Origin: Ignavibacteriales bacterium
GTDB lineage: Bacteria; Bacteroidota; Ignavibacteria; Ignavibacteriales; Ignavibacteriaceae
Reading direction: 5' to 3'
DNA length: 64,000 bases
Assembly: GCA_015709675.1 (NCBI GenBank)
Contig: CP054182.1
Location: 1,095,448 to 1,159,447 of the forward strand
A program made the translations under genes and the position numbers. Each line of letters begins with the position of its first letter. The stretch's first letter is position 1. The notes beneath the pieces are model-generated. The model saw only the letters and a list, made by a program, of their open reading frames with translations, was not told where the DNA came from and made no database searches. This document shows, piece by piece, positions 46,785 through 56,170 of this stretch.

Positions 46785-47534
46785 ATGAAAACACATGTAA
46801 GTTCATTAATCACCGTTATTCTTTTCAGTTCTCATCTGTATTCTGTATCTCCGGACAGCACTGATAACGAACTCTCGCTGCAGGTCTTTCTTTCATACGG
46901 CAGGGGCAGTCTGCATCGAGATGAAAGATATCCTGCATTTTCATTTTTTGACTACGCCGGAGGCGCTGAGATGAAATATAACTGGCTGGTTGTGGGAGTG
47001 CAGGGGGGAGAATATAAAATCAGCGGCAGTTCAACAGATCAAAACAATCCTGAAACCGGCGGGTACTACAGTGAGGGGAACGGAAGCTTTGTATCAGTTT
47101 ACGCAGGATTCTCTGCCAGGTACGGATCACTCCTTGCAGGGGCAATATTTCCAAAAGAACAGTTACAGGTACACTTTAAAAATCATGAACCCCTGGGGAA
47201 TGCCGACCCGATTATTTTCAACAACAGACTGATGCTCAGTCTGCGCATCGGCAGCGAGGACGGGTGGTACGCCTCAGGTGAATGGTTCAAGGGAGCACAG
47301 GTGATAAGCGGGGGCGGAAGTTTTAAGGTCGGAGCGGGGTACAGCATTGATGCTGAAAACGAATTTAAAATATGGACCGGAGCAGGTGCTGTTGACAAAA
47401 ATAATACCACCTTTATTATGACAGTATCCAGGCGTGTAAGCGAATCATACTACTTATCCAGCACCGCAGGCTACTACATAAAGAATAATACAACAATGAT
47501 CTCAGTAACATGTGCAAAGAAGTTCAGATTCTGA
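46785..47534 (+). CDS. Tandem beta-barrel family, member 4
   Basis: 249 residues. Signal peptide MKTHVSSLITVILFSSHLYS, then VSPDSTDNELSLQVFLSYGRGSLHR. Shared landmarks: FVSVYAGFSARYGSLLAGAIFPKEQ, LRIGSEDGWYASGEWF, VISGGGSFKVGAGYSI, and the end SVTCAKKFRF. Last of the four genes; a GC-neutral spacer of about 220 bp without further copies follows. Function as for the other members is unknown. Confidence 0.75.
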   Translation: MKTHVSSLITVILFSSHLYSVSPDSTDNELSLQVFLSYGRGSLHRDERYPAFSFFDYAGGAEMKYNWLVVGVQGGEYKISGSSTDQNNPETGGYYSEGNGSFVSVYAGFSARYGSLLAGAIFPKEQLQVHFKNHEPLGNADPIIFNNRLMLSLRIGSEDGWYASGEWFKGAQVISGGGSFKVGAGYSIDAENEFKIWTGAGAVDKNNTTFIMTVSRRVSESYYLSSTAGYYIKNNTTMISVTCAKKFRF

Positions 47535-47751
47535 TCGTCATAGGCCGGCGGTATCCGGAATCTGAAATAATGCAATCTGCCGGTTACGGGTGAGCCTGCA
47601 GGGCGGCTGAATCCCCTGTAAATCTTTGACTGGACGGGTTTATTCTGCCGTCAATAGGTCAAATTCTCCCCCCGATTTACTGATTTTTCCCCTGAAATTT
47701 GGGAAAATGGTTATCTTTAAAGTCTTAATTTTTTAAGGAAACTCCCCGGGC

Positions 47752-47967
47752 ATGACAGCAAGGGAACAAAAAAAGCTGCTTGATGAACTGAAGCGATATG
47801 AACCCTCAATGGTACCGGCTGACCGCGATGCCTACAAAATGATGGTGAAGCGTCAAAAGGATGATGAAGATTTTGATACTCTTACGGAGCAGAAACTGAC
47901 CGCTCTGCACGGGAAATATGTGAAGTTCAAATCGAAGAGCGACTTCGATCAATTTTTTAAGAAATAA
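47752..47967 (+). CDS. Small hypothetical protein
   Basis: 71 residues, highly charged (MTAREQKKLLDELKRYEPSM...), mostly helical, no membrane segment or motif I recognise. The ATG and reading frame are clean, and it lies 32 bp before the DUF2723 gene on the same strand, so co-transcription is likely. Confidence 0.6.
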   Translation: MTAREQKKLLDELKRYEPSMVPADRDAYKMMVKRQKDDEDFDTLTEQKLTALHGKYVKFKSKSDFDQFFKK

Positions 47968-47999
47968 AACCGTCTCATAAAACTTATTCAGAGGACTGA

Positions 48000-50954
48000 A
48001 TGAATTTTTCTTTATTCCACAGGATAACCGCCGCGGTGGTGTTTGTTATCTCGACTCTGGTGCTGCTCTTTACCGTGCAGCCATCGGTCTCTTTCTGGGA
48101 CTGCGGTGAGTTTATCGCTGCTGCTTATTATCTGCAGGTGCCTCATCCTCCCGGAACCCCCTTTTTCCTTCTTGTAGGAAAAATCGTGTCTATGATACCG
48201 TTTGCCGAAAATATCGCTTACCGCGTTAACATGGTATCGGTCTTCTCAAGTTCCCTCTCGGTTCTTTTCCTCTACTTAGTAGTGGTTAAACTGATCAGAA
48301 ACTACAAAAAAGCAGAACCGGCAAACCTGTGGGAAGCGCTCGGAACATATATACCCGCTGCCATCGGCGCGCTGTCATTTTCTTTCAGTGATACATTCTG
48401 GTTCAACGGAGTTGAAGCTGAAGTGTACGCTCTCAGCACCGTGCTCTTTGCAGCCATTGCGTATCTGATGCTCCGCTGGAATGAACGGGCAGATGAAAAG
48501 GATAACGAAAAGTATATCCTGCTGATCGCGCTGCTGATAGGATTCTCAACCGGTGTGCATCTGATGAGCGTGCTGGCAATTATTGCCGTGGTTATGGTCA
48601 TCATGTTCCGGAAATATGTCACCGATGATGAGATGGCGAAGCGCTCGGGATATTTCCTGCTGATACATATTGGTATCGCGCTTCTTTTCGCGTTTATCAT
48701 GTGGGGAGGCGAAAAATCCTCAACCCCGCCTGATATTGAGCAGTATAAAGCCTTTGATTCGAAGTTCGTGACCTTTATCGGTCTGCTCAGTCTGGTGTTT
48801 ATAGGCATCAACTATAAGAGACTGGTAAACTTAAGTTCTTATTATATACTTCTTATTCTTGGCGGTCTTGCTCTGGTGGTAACCTACCCCGGCGTGGTAA
48901 AGATAATGCCAAACATGCTGAAAAATATAGCTGGAAACAATATTAACACTGCTCTTATCATTATCGCGCTGGTAATGGCCGGACTTGCAGGGTTTGTATA
49001 TTATACTGTTAAGAACAATAAACCAACGCTGCATCTGGTTGGTATGTCACTCATCCTGATTATCCTCGGATTCTCAACCTATACCATGGTTAAGGTTCGC
49101 GCGAATCAGGATCCCCCGATGAATGAAAATGAACCAAAAGATTTCACTGAGCTTGTATCTTATCTGAACCGCGAACAGTACGGCGACTTCCCGACATTCA
49201 AGCGCAGATTTGCAACTGAACCCCATCAGATGGTTGTTTATGATAACTATTCAAGCGATCTGGATTTCTGGTGGCGCTATCAGATGAATCACATGATGAC
49301 CCGCTACTGGCTTTGGAATTATGTGGGACGCGAATCATGGAATCAGGATTCCGGAGTGAATGCATGGCCGTTTAACGGACTGGCAAATATTATCGGCAAG
49401 CCCTTCAGTATATCTTTTGCGGGTGAGGCTAAGGACTCCCTCTTCGGGATCCCCCTGCTGATAGGACTGCTCGGTATATACTTCCACTTCCGGCGGGACT
49501 GGAAGATGGCATCGGTCTTTATGGTGCTTTTTATTTTTATGGGCTATCTTACGGCATTTTATCAGAACCAGCAGCAGCCGCAGCCCCGTGAACGTGATTA
49601 TTTCTATGTGGGTGCATTCTTCGTCTTCTCCGTCTGGATTGGTCTTGGTATCCGCGGACTGATTGAGATCATCCATGACAAGATGAAGAGCGCTGAGCTG
49701 AAGCCCGCAATTGTAGCCGCGGTACTGCTCTTCGGAATAGTATTTGTGCCGGGAAGAATGCTTCAGGCAAATTATTATACCCACGACCGCTCAAATAACT
49801 GGGTACCCTGGGATTACTCATACAATCTGCTGCAGAGCTGCGAACCGAACGCGATTCTCTTTACAAACGGAGATAACGATACATTCCCCCTCTGGTACCT
49901 GCAGGATGTGGAAGGAGTGCGGCGTGATGTAAGAATCGTGAATCTGAGCCTTTTGAATACGCCATGGTATATACGCCAGCTCAAGCATCTTGAGCCATAC
50001 GGATCAGCCGTGGTTAAAATGAAGATATCGGATATGGGGATACAGCAGATCCGTCCCATCATCTGGAAGGGAGTTGATCTGAATGTGCCGGTGCCTGCTC
50101 ATGTATATCAGGAGTTCGGCGTTACCGATACGAGCATAATTAATCAGGGTAGAATTTCCTTCAGGATGAACCCGACCATTAATGCCGGTGAAGTTCAGGC
50201 AGTGCGCGTGCAGGATCTGATGACCCGCGATATTATTGAGAGCTTCGGTTGGGAGCGGCCGGTGTATTTCGCGGTAACATGCACCGAAGACAGCAAAATT
50301 GGTCTCGGTGATTATCTCCGTATGGAAGGTATGGCAATGCGCCTGGTTCCGTTTAAGAGAACACCGGGAGTTGAGTTTGTGAATGAAGAGGTGCTTCGCG
50401 CGCAGATTTTCGATTCAAACGAAGAAGAGTTCAGCAAAGATTTCCGTCCGGGCATGAAATTCCGGGGCATTAATGATGAAAGCGTCTTCTTTGACGAAAA
50501 CCATACACGGCTTTCGCAGAATTACCGCAATGCGTTTATCCGTCTGGCTCTTTATTATCAGAACACCAACAGAATGGATGAATCCATTAAAGTTCTGGAT
50601 GAGATGGAAAGAAAAATTCCGCGCAAGAGAATGCCTATGGATTACCGCCTGCAGTTTGACCTGAGCGGACTCTATATGGTTGCCGGCGCGATGGATAAAT
50701 ATAAAGAGTATGCCGGTGAAGTTGAAGCCGAAGCATTGAAGAGAAAAGAGGGAAGCGCCATGGATATGGGCAATCCGTATAACTCTTACAGGATTCTGCT
50801 TGAGATATATACCAACATGAAGGATTATGACAAGTCAATTGCCCTGCTTAAAGAACTGCAGGCATATTATCCTAATGATCCTTCACTGAAGTCACAAATT
50901 GAGATGTATGAAGGGCTGAAAGCCACCACGGCAATTCAGGATACTTCCAAATAA
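48000..50954 (+). CDS. DUF2723 (TMEM260-type) membrane protein with TPR-like C-terminus
   Basis: 984 residues. About ten or more transmembrane helices in the first 600 residues. The N-terminal VSFWDCGEFIAAAYYLQVPHPPGTPFF (in pieces: WDCGEF, PHPPGTPFF) is the DUF2723 signature and contains the acidic residue expected in GT-C-type glycosyltransferases; the human homologue TMEM260 is an O-mannosyltransferase. A soluble domain follows (DNYSSDLDFWWRYQMNHMM in pieces, RERDYFYVGAFFVF), and the last 200 residues have TPR-like helices (FIRLALYYQNTNRMDESIKVLDEME in pieces). It probably glycosylates exported proteins from a lipid-linked sugar. Followed by a strong terminator. Confidence 0.88.
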   Translation: MNFSLFHRITAAVVFVISTLVLLFTVQPSVSFWDCGEFIAAAYYLQVPHPPGTPFFLLVGKIVSMIPFAENIAYRVNMVSVFSSSLSVLFLYLVVVKLIRNYKKAEPANLWEALGTYIPAAIGALSFSFSDTFWFNGVEAEVYALSTVLFAAIAYLMLRWNERADEKDNEKYILLIALLIGFSTGVHLMSVLAIIAVVMVIMFRKYVTDDEMAKRSGYFLLIHIGIALLFAFIMWGGEKSSTPPDIEQYKAFDSKFVTFIGLLSLVFIGINYKRLVNLSSYYILLILGGLALVVTYPGVVKIMPNMLKNIAGNNINTALIIIALVMAGLAGFVYYTVKNNKPTLHLVGMSLILIILGFSTYTMVKVRANQDPPMNENEPKDFTELVSYLNREQYGDFPTFKRRFATEPHQMVVYDNYSSDLDFWWRYQMNHMMTRYWLWNYVGRESWNQDSGVNAWPFNGLANIIGKPFSISFAGEAKDSLFGIPLLIGLLGIYFHFRRDWKMASVFMVLFIFMGYLTAFYQNQQQPQPRERDYFYVGAFFVFSVWIGLGIRGLIEIIHDKMKSAELKPAIVAAVLLFGIVFVPGRMLQANYYTHDRSNNWVPWDYSYNLLQSCEPNAILFTNGDNDTFPLWYLQDVEGVRRDVRIVNLSLLNTPWYIRQLKHLEPYGSAVVKMKISDMGIQQIRPIIWKGVDLNVPVPAHVYQEFGVTDTSIINQGRISFRMNPTINAGEVQAVRVQDLMTRDIIESFGWERPVYFAVTCTEDSKIGLGDYLRMEGMAMRLVPFKRTPGVEFVNEEVLRAQIFDSNEEEFSKDFRPGMKFRGINDESVFFDENHTRLSQNYRNAFIRLALYYQNTNRMDESIKVLDEMERKIPRKRMPMDYRLQFDLSGLYMVAGAMDKYKEYAGEVEAEALKRKEGSAMDMGNPYNSYRILLEIYTNMKDYDKSIALLKELQAYYPNDPSLKSQIEMYEGLKATTAIQDTSK

Positions 50955-50967
50955 GCAGCGAATTATG

Positions 50968-51026
50968 AACCGCCGGACGGAGACAGAAACCATTAAATCT
51001 TCTGTCATTCTGTCCGGCGGTTTTTT
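50968..51026 (+). terminator. Rho-independent terminator after the DUF2723 gene
   Basis: Arms AACCGCCGGAC and GTCCGGCGGTT (11 bp), with an inner GACAGAA/TTCTGTC pair and a T6 run. It ends only 6 bp before the ATG of the next gene. Confidence 0.85.
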
Positions 51027-51032
51027 ATTGAT

Positions 51033-52091
51033 ATGAAACAGAAACGGCTTTTGGTTATCGCGCTCTCCGGAATAGGTGACGCGCTGATGTTTACTCCCGC
51101 GCTGAAGCGGATCAGGGAGGAGCGTCCTGACCTGGCTGTTGATGTCCTGCTGATGTATAAAGCCGCTGCTGATATTTATGAGCGGAGCGGACTTGCCGAC
51201 CGTGTTCTCTTCTTCGATTTCCTGAACGCAAATCCCCTATCAGCACTCCGGTATGTTCTTTCTCTCAGGGGGAAGTATGATTTTTCGATAAGTGTATATC
51301 CTTCCAACCGGAAAGAATATGCAGTTATTTCATTTCTTATAGGAGCTGACAGGCGGGGCGGGATTAAATATAAAAGGGTATATAAGAAAGAACTGGGTTT
51401 TCTGAATAATGTTCTGGTTGATGAAGATGACCGAAAGCATAATACCGAGCATAATCTGATGATTGCAGCGAAGCTGCTCGGATTTGAAGCAGGAACCCCG
51501 CCGGAACTGGTTTTTAATCTCACCGGTGATGACCGCTCTTTTGCTGAAGAATATATCCGCACGCTTCCGCAGGGGAAAAGAGTCATTGGTATGCATCCCG
51601 GCTGTTCTCTGCTGAAAAATCATATTAAAAGAAGATGGGAGCCGGAAAAGTTTGCTTCACTTGCAAAGAAACTGATTACTGATGATAATGCACTTGTGCT
51701 GATTTTCGGAGGACCCGAAGAAGAGGAGCTTAAAGAATATATCCGTAAGGAATGCAATTCTGAGTTTTGCTTCAGTGTAAAGACGAAAAACCTGGCTCAG
51801 TCTGCCGCTATTATCGGTAAGTGTGATGTGTTTGTGACTAATGACTCAAGCCAGATGCATGTTGCCGCGGCAATGCAGCGGAAAACCATAGCCATCATAG
51901 GGCCGACCAACACTTCATATATTTATCCCTGGAGGACGGAGCATACCATGGTTTCACTCGGGTTAGAATGTTCACCCTGCTTTTTTTATTCCCCGAGTCC
52001 TCTTTCCTGCAGCCGCAGCGATGTGCAGTTTAAGTGCATTAAAGAGATTGATACGCAGATGGTATATACCGCTGTGAAAAAGTATCTTTAG
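51033..52091 (+). CDS. Glycosyltransferase family 9 (heptosyltransferase-like)
   Basis: 352 residues. GT-B fold with the opening RLLVIALSGIGDALMFTPALKRIRE (in pieces), which matches GT9, and the C-terminal site IGMHPGCSLLKNHIKRRWEPEKFASLAKKL (MHPGCS...RRW), FVTNDSSQMHVAAAM and AIIGPTN. GT9 enzymes add heptose or similar sugars to lipopolysaccharide cores; the acceptor is not evident. The ATG lies 6 bp after a terminator stem with no ribosome site visible, so its expression may depend on readthrough. Overlaps the next, convergent gene by 4 nt. Confidence 0.9.
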   Translation: MKQKRLLVIALSGIGDALMFTPALKRIREERPDLAVDVLLMYKAAADIYERSGLADRVLFFDFLNANPLSALRYVLSLRGKYDFSISVYPSNRKEYAVISFLIGADRRGGIKYKRVYKKELGFLNNVLVDEDDRKHNTEHNLMIAAKLLGFEAGTPPELVFNLTGDDRSFAEEYIRTLPQGKRVIGMHPGCSLLKNHIKRRWEPEKFASLAKKLITDDNALVLIFGGPEEEELKEYIRKECNSEFCFSVKTKNLAQSAAIIGKCDVFVTNDSSQMHVAAAMQRKTIAIIGPTNTSYIYPWRTEHTMVSLGLECSPCFFYSPSPLSCSRSDVQFKCIKEIDTQMVYTAVKKYL

Positions 52092-52303
52092 CTTTCTTCT
52101 TCCCCGGTTTCTTTGCTTTCCCTGAAGTGAAGAAATGCCTTGTATCCCCTGAAAATACCATAGAGCAGAACAATCAGTCCGAATGCAACCCGGAATGTTT
52201 CGTTCATGTCCAGGTACTCACTCCCGAACAGAAAAAATAATCCCGCCCCGAGATAGAGGAAGATCATAGCCAGACCAAAGATGAAATTGATTTTCTGAAA
52301 CAT
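52088..52303 (-). CDS. Small two-helix membrane protein
   Basis: 71 residues with two hydrophobic stretches (FGLAMIFLYLGAGLFFLF and FRVAFGLIVLLYGIFRGY) and a short acidic tail. No family recognised beyond a generic small membrane protein. It lies 33 bp after the CDF gene on the same strand and may share its transcript. Convergent with GT9, 4 nt overlap. Confidence 0.6.
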   Translation of the reverse strand: MFQKINFIFGLAMIFLYLGAGLFFLFGSEYLDMNETFRVAFGLIVLLYGIFRGYKAFLHFRESKETGEEES

Positions 52304-52336
52304 ACCTGGTTCCTTTTTTTTTCTAATAATCCGGAA

Positions 52337-53263
52337 TTAATGTGTTCCTGCGGTATTCAGTGAGCAGGGATGCGCCTGGCTTCCTTTTTCAATCTGAATG
52401 GTTGAGTGGGAGATACCAAAAAGTCGTTTAAGATCAGCACAGATGTCACTGAGAAGTTTGTCATCCGGTTCTGAATCCGGCATAATCAGGTGTACGGTTA
52501 GAGCTGTTTCTGTTGTGCTCATTGCCCAGATGTGCAGATCATGAAGTTCCTTCACTCCATTGATGGAAAGAAGAAACCCGCGTACCTCGGTAAGGTTTAT
52601 CTTGCCGGGGACAAAATCCATCGCGAGATTAAGCGAGTCCCGGAGCACTCCCCAGGTATTATAAACGATAACAGCTACAATAACCAGACTGATGACCGGA
52701 TCAAGAATATATATATTCCATGTATAAATGATAAAACCTCCGGCAACAACCGAGACGGAAACCAGTGCATCTGCCATCATATGGAGATAAGCGCCTTTGA
52801 TGTTCAGGTCGTGTTCTTTATCCCGGTAAAAGAGCATGGCTGTGGCAAAATTCAGGATGATGCCAATTCCCGCTACGATCATGATTTCGGTTCCGGGAAC
52901 TGCCTGCGGGGTGAAGAAACGCTGGACCGCTTCAGCGGCAATGAGAGCCGCAGCGACCAGAAGCAGTGCCGAATTGAAAAGTGCAGCCAGAATGCTTGAT
53001 CTTCTGTATCCGTATGTTTTATTGCCTCCGGGGCGAAGCGTGCAGAGATAGAGGGCAAACCATGAAGTGAGCAGGGCAAGCACATCACCTAAATTGTGCC
53101 CGGCATCGGCTATCAGGGAGAGCGAGCCGGTCAGGAATCCGTAACCGCCTTCTATTATTATATAAAGAACATTAATCGCCACACCCAGGGCAAAGCGGGT
53201 ACCCATCTTTTCAAAATGGTGATGGTGATCATGCGCATGGGAGTGTGAGTGATGGTGGCTCAC
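52337..53263 (-). CDS. Cation diffusion facilitator (Zn/Co/Cd exporter, CzcD-like)
   Basis: 308 residues. His-rich N-terminus (HHHSHSHAHDHHHH), six transmembrane helices, and the metal-binding sites: SLIADAGHNLGDVLALL in helix 2 and LHMMADALVSVSVV in helix 5, which carry the H/D ligands. The C-terminal cytoplasmic domain has DLHIWAMSTTETALTVHL. CDF proteins export divalent metals against a proton. The loop between helices 4 and 5 is not His-rich; instead the His cluster is at the N-terminus. Confidence 0.93.
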   Translation of the reverse strand: MSHHHSHSHAHDHHHHFEKMGTRFALGVAINVLYIIIEGGYGFLTGSLSLIADAGHNLGDVLALLTSWFALYLCTLRPGGNKTYGYRRSSILAALFNSALLLVAAALIAAEAVQRFFTPQAVPGTEIMIVAGIGIILNFATAMLFYRDKEHDLNIKGAYLHMMADALVSVSVVAGGFIIYTWNIYILDPVISLVIVAVIVYNTWGVLRDSLNLAMDFVPGKINLTEVRGFLLSINGVKELHDLHIWAMSTTETALTVHLIMPDSEPDDKLLSDICADLKRLFGISHSTIQIEKGSQAHPCSLNTAGTH

Positions 53264-53352
53264 GGCTGATTATTTACTTCGGATAATTCTGAAAAAATCA
53301 TTCCTAAAATTACTAAGACCTTAGCTGCTGATAAAAGAGAATCAGAACCGGA

Positions 53353-54069
53353 TCAGGTCATTGAATTGAGGATGTTCCTCAGCTGCTGAGGATAATTGGT
53401 GATGATGTTATCCACCCCCGCCTGAATCAGCTCGCGCATATCTTTTTCCTCATTTACCGTCCAGATATGCAGTTCTTTGCCGGCCTCACGCGCCTGTTCA
53501 ATGAATTTTTTCCCGGCATTTCTTTTATGCATACTCAGTACGGGGGACTGTATGGAAAGTACATTATATGACGGCATGAAATAAAAAATAAGGCCGGTAC
53601 GCATTTCAGGCGCAGTACTTTCTACGGCTTTAATCTGCCCGGGTTCAAATGAAGTGATAATTGCCTGACCGGAAAAATTCATCCTTTTCACGGTTTCACA
53701 CACTCTTTCGGCAAGGCGGACTTCATAACCGTTTGTTTTTAATTCTATATTCAAAAGCATTTTGCCGCGGACCAGTTCAATTGCTTCTTCCAGCAGGGGA
53801 ATTTTTTCTCCCCGGAACGCATTGGAAAACCATGAGCCGGCGTCAAGATGTTTAATTTCGTCATAAGAGGCCTGCCAGATATTCTTTTTAATGCCGGCAG
53901 TTCTTTTCAGGTCGGGGTCGTGCAGCAGAACCAGTTTGCCGTCAGAAGTTTCCTGAACGTCAATCTCGGCATACTCTGCCCCTGCCTCAATGGCTTTTTG
54001 TAATGCAACAAGAGTATTTTCAGGAGCCGAACCCGAGGCCCCTCTGTGAGCTGTAATTTGTACTGGCAT
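53353..54069 (-). CDS. Glycerophosphodiester phosphodiesterase
   Basis: 238 residues, a TIM-barrel GDPD domain. Motifs: AHRGASGSAPENTL near 8 (H-R and E-N-T), EYAEIDVQETSDGKLVLLHDPDLKRT (in pieces: EIDVQ, LHDPDLKRT), and ELHIWTVNEEKDM near the end. It hydrolyses glycerophosphodiesters to glycerol-3-phosphate and an alcohol. No signal peptide, so likely cytosolic (UgpQ type). Monocistronic; a 269-bp spacer separates it from the K+ transporter operon. Confidence 0.93.
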   Translation of the reverse strand: MPVQITAHRGASGSAPENTLVALQKAIEAGAEYAEIDVQETSDGKLVLLHDPDLKRTAGIKKNIWQASYDEIKHLDAGSWFSNAFRGEKIPLLEEAIELVRGKMLLNIELKTNGYEVRLAERVCETVKRMNFSGQAIITSFEPGQIKAVESTAPEMRTGLIFYFMPSYNVLSIQSPVLSMHKRNAGKKFIEQAREAGKELHIWTVNEEKDMRELIQAGVDNIITNYPQQLRNILNSMT

Positions 54070-54338
54070 TCTGCTGATATTTGTTAACGAACGGGCAGTA
54101 AATCTGAAAGCAGCAGATTTTGCCTGTCCCCAGAGTCAAACTGAAAAATAATAAATTGTACAGAAATATATAAAACTGAACCGCAATATTAAGTGACAAT
54201 TTGCGTATCCGGCAGAATCATGCGGATTTAACCGAATATGTGAGCAGAGTTACAGCGCATGAATTCCGGGGAGGGATTTTCCTCTTTTGGGGTAATTAGG
54301 TAAATTGAGAGGGTAAAGAGCAATAATTACGGTATTAC

Positions 54339-56162
54339 TTGAGTAAATTACTGAGCCGCTTCAGAAATCAGCGGAACGGGCAGCAGGATCAGAATGAAAA
54401 ATGGGGAGCTTACGGTGATTTCCTTTACCGCATGTTCCGCATCCTCCGGGCTGTTCTGGCGATTATTGCCGGGGTAAGCATGATAGCCGAGTACGGATTT
54501 CATCTGCATCCTGCATACTCGGAAGCCGGGCATCAGCTCCGTGTATATATACTTAACGTCTATTTTATCCTGAGTCTTTTTCAGATTCTCACCGCCCGGA
54601 ATATTCCCGAATACATCAGAAGGAGAAAAGGGGAATCACTGCTGCTGCTGTTTATCGGGGTTTATCTGGTGTTCCCCGATCTTGCATCTAAAATTGCTCT
54701 TTCAGTTAACCCGAATCTGACACCGGTTGCCGTTACCAATGTATATCTGGTGGCCAGCCAGGTATTTCTTCTGCTTGCACTGATCTTTAACTGGGTGCGG
54801 TTTAGTTCACGGCTGACCAACTACCGTATTCATCCGCCCGCGCTGCTTATGATCAGTTTTCTTTTTCTCATCATGTTTGGAGCGGGTTTGCTTTCGCTGC
54901 CAAAAGCCACGCATTCAGCGGGTATGCCGTTTCTGGATGCGCTCTTTACCTCGGCGAGTGCGGTTTGTGTAACGGGTCTTACGGTGGTTGATACGGGCAG
55001 TTATTTTACCTTTACCGGGCAGCTGATTATTCTCTTTCTCATTCAGCTTGGGGGGCTGGGCATTATGACGCTCACTACTTTTATAAGCGTGATACTTGGC
55101 AATGCAGCTCAGCTTAAAGAGTATGCAACGCTGAAGGATATGCTGGATGAGGAAAGTACGGGAAAGATACGGCAGACGGTGCTGGTGATCGTCCTGATGA
55201 CGGTAATAATCGAATCAATCGGAGCTCTAAGTATATATTACTCCATTGATCCGGCATATCTTTCAGCCAGAAAGGATAAAATCTACTTTGCGGTTTTTCA
55301 TTCGGTGTCCGCGTTTTGCAATGCCGGATTTTCTCTGGATCCGGCAGGCCTTGCGCATGTCCGTCTGGCATCGAACAATCTGATGCTTTTTACCATCATG
55401 ACACTCATTGTGTTGGGGGGACTTGGATTTCCGGTCATGTCCAATATCGGAAGAAAACTAAACCCGTTCGCACGAAAAGGATTCAACCGGCGCCGGCTTT
55501 CACTTCACAGCAAGATCGTTCTGGTATCAACACTGATACTCCTGGCAAGCGGGCTGCTGCTGATATATATACTGGAGTCCGGCCGGATACTCGCGGGAAT
55601 GAGTTTTGCTGAAGGCTTTATTGCATCGCTCTTTCAGTCCGTTACGCTAAGAACCGCGGGCTTTAACACGGTTAATTTTTCCGCGCTGGCGGAGCCGACG
55701 CTTTTTATCATGGTTTTGTATATGTGGATTGGGGCTTCACCCGGTTCAACGGGAGGAGGCATTAAGACGACTACCTTTACCGTTGCATTATTAAATCTGG
55801 TGAGTCTTGGCAGGGGAAGAAGATATGTGGAGCTCTGGGGAAGGGAAATACCTCAGGTTGCAGTTATTAAAGCATTTGCCACTATTATTCTCTCCGTATT
55901 CTTTATTTCGCTGGCTATTTTCACAATGATGCTTGCCGAACCTGACAAGGAATTTATGGCGCTTCTTTTTGAAGTGGTTTCAGCATTCAGTACTGTCGGG
56001 TTAACTACCGGAATCACAACATCGCTCAGCCCGGCAGGTAAATGTATTATCATAACGATGATGTTTCTGGGAAGAATAGGATTGCTCACATTTCTCTTTA
56101 CCTTCCTCAGACACCGGAGTGAAGGAAAATACCGTTATTCAGAAGAACATATTATAATATAG
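54339..56162 (+). CDS. ktrB: K+ uptake channel subunit, TrkH/KtrB family
   Basis: 607 residues from a TTG (no nearby ATG fits better; an inner ATG exists at the MFRILR motif). The four filter loops of the family are visible: SASAVCVTGLTVVDTG, SVSAFCNAGF, SVTLRTAGFNTVNF and VVSAFSTVGLTTG, each with the conserved Gly. About 150 N-terminal residues with extra helices precede the channel domain, longer than Bacillus KtrB. An RCK protein follows 8 bp downstream, so the pair should act as a K+ (or Na+-coupled K+) uptake system. Confidence 0.92.
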   Translation: MSKLLSRFRNQRNGQQDQNEKWGAYGDFLYRMFRILRAVLAIIAGVSMIAEYGFHLHPAYSEAGHQLRVYILNVYFILSLFQILTARNIPEYIRRRKGESLLLLFIGVYLVFPDLASKIALSVNPNLTPVAVTNVYLVASQVFLLLALIFNWVRFSSRLTNYRIHPPALLMISFLFLIMFGAGLLSLPKATHSAGMPFLDALFTSASAVCVTGLTVVDTGSYFTFTGQLIILFLIQLGGLGIMTLTTFISVILGNAAQLKEYATLKDMLDEESTGKIRQTVLVIVLMTVIIESIGALSIYYSIDPAYLSARKDKIYFAVFHSVSAFCNAGFSLDPAGLAHVRLASNNLMLFTIMTLIVLGGLGFPVMSNIGRKLNPFARKGFNRRRLSLHSKIVLVSTLILLASGLLLIYILESGRILAGMSFAEGFIASLFQSVTLRTAGFNTVNFSALAEPTLFIMVLYMWIGASPGSTGGGIKTTTFTVALLNLVSLGRGRRYVELWGREIPQVAVIKAFATIILSVFFISLAIFTMMLAEPDKEFMALLFEVVSAFSTVGLTTGITTSLSPAGKCIIITMMFLGRIGLLTFLFTFLRHRSEGKYRYSEEHIII

Positions 56163-56170
56163 GTTTACGC

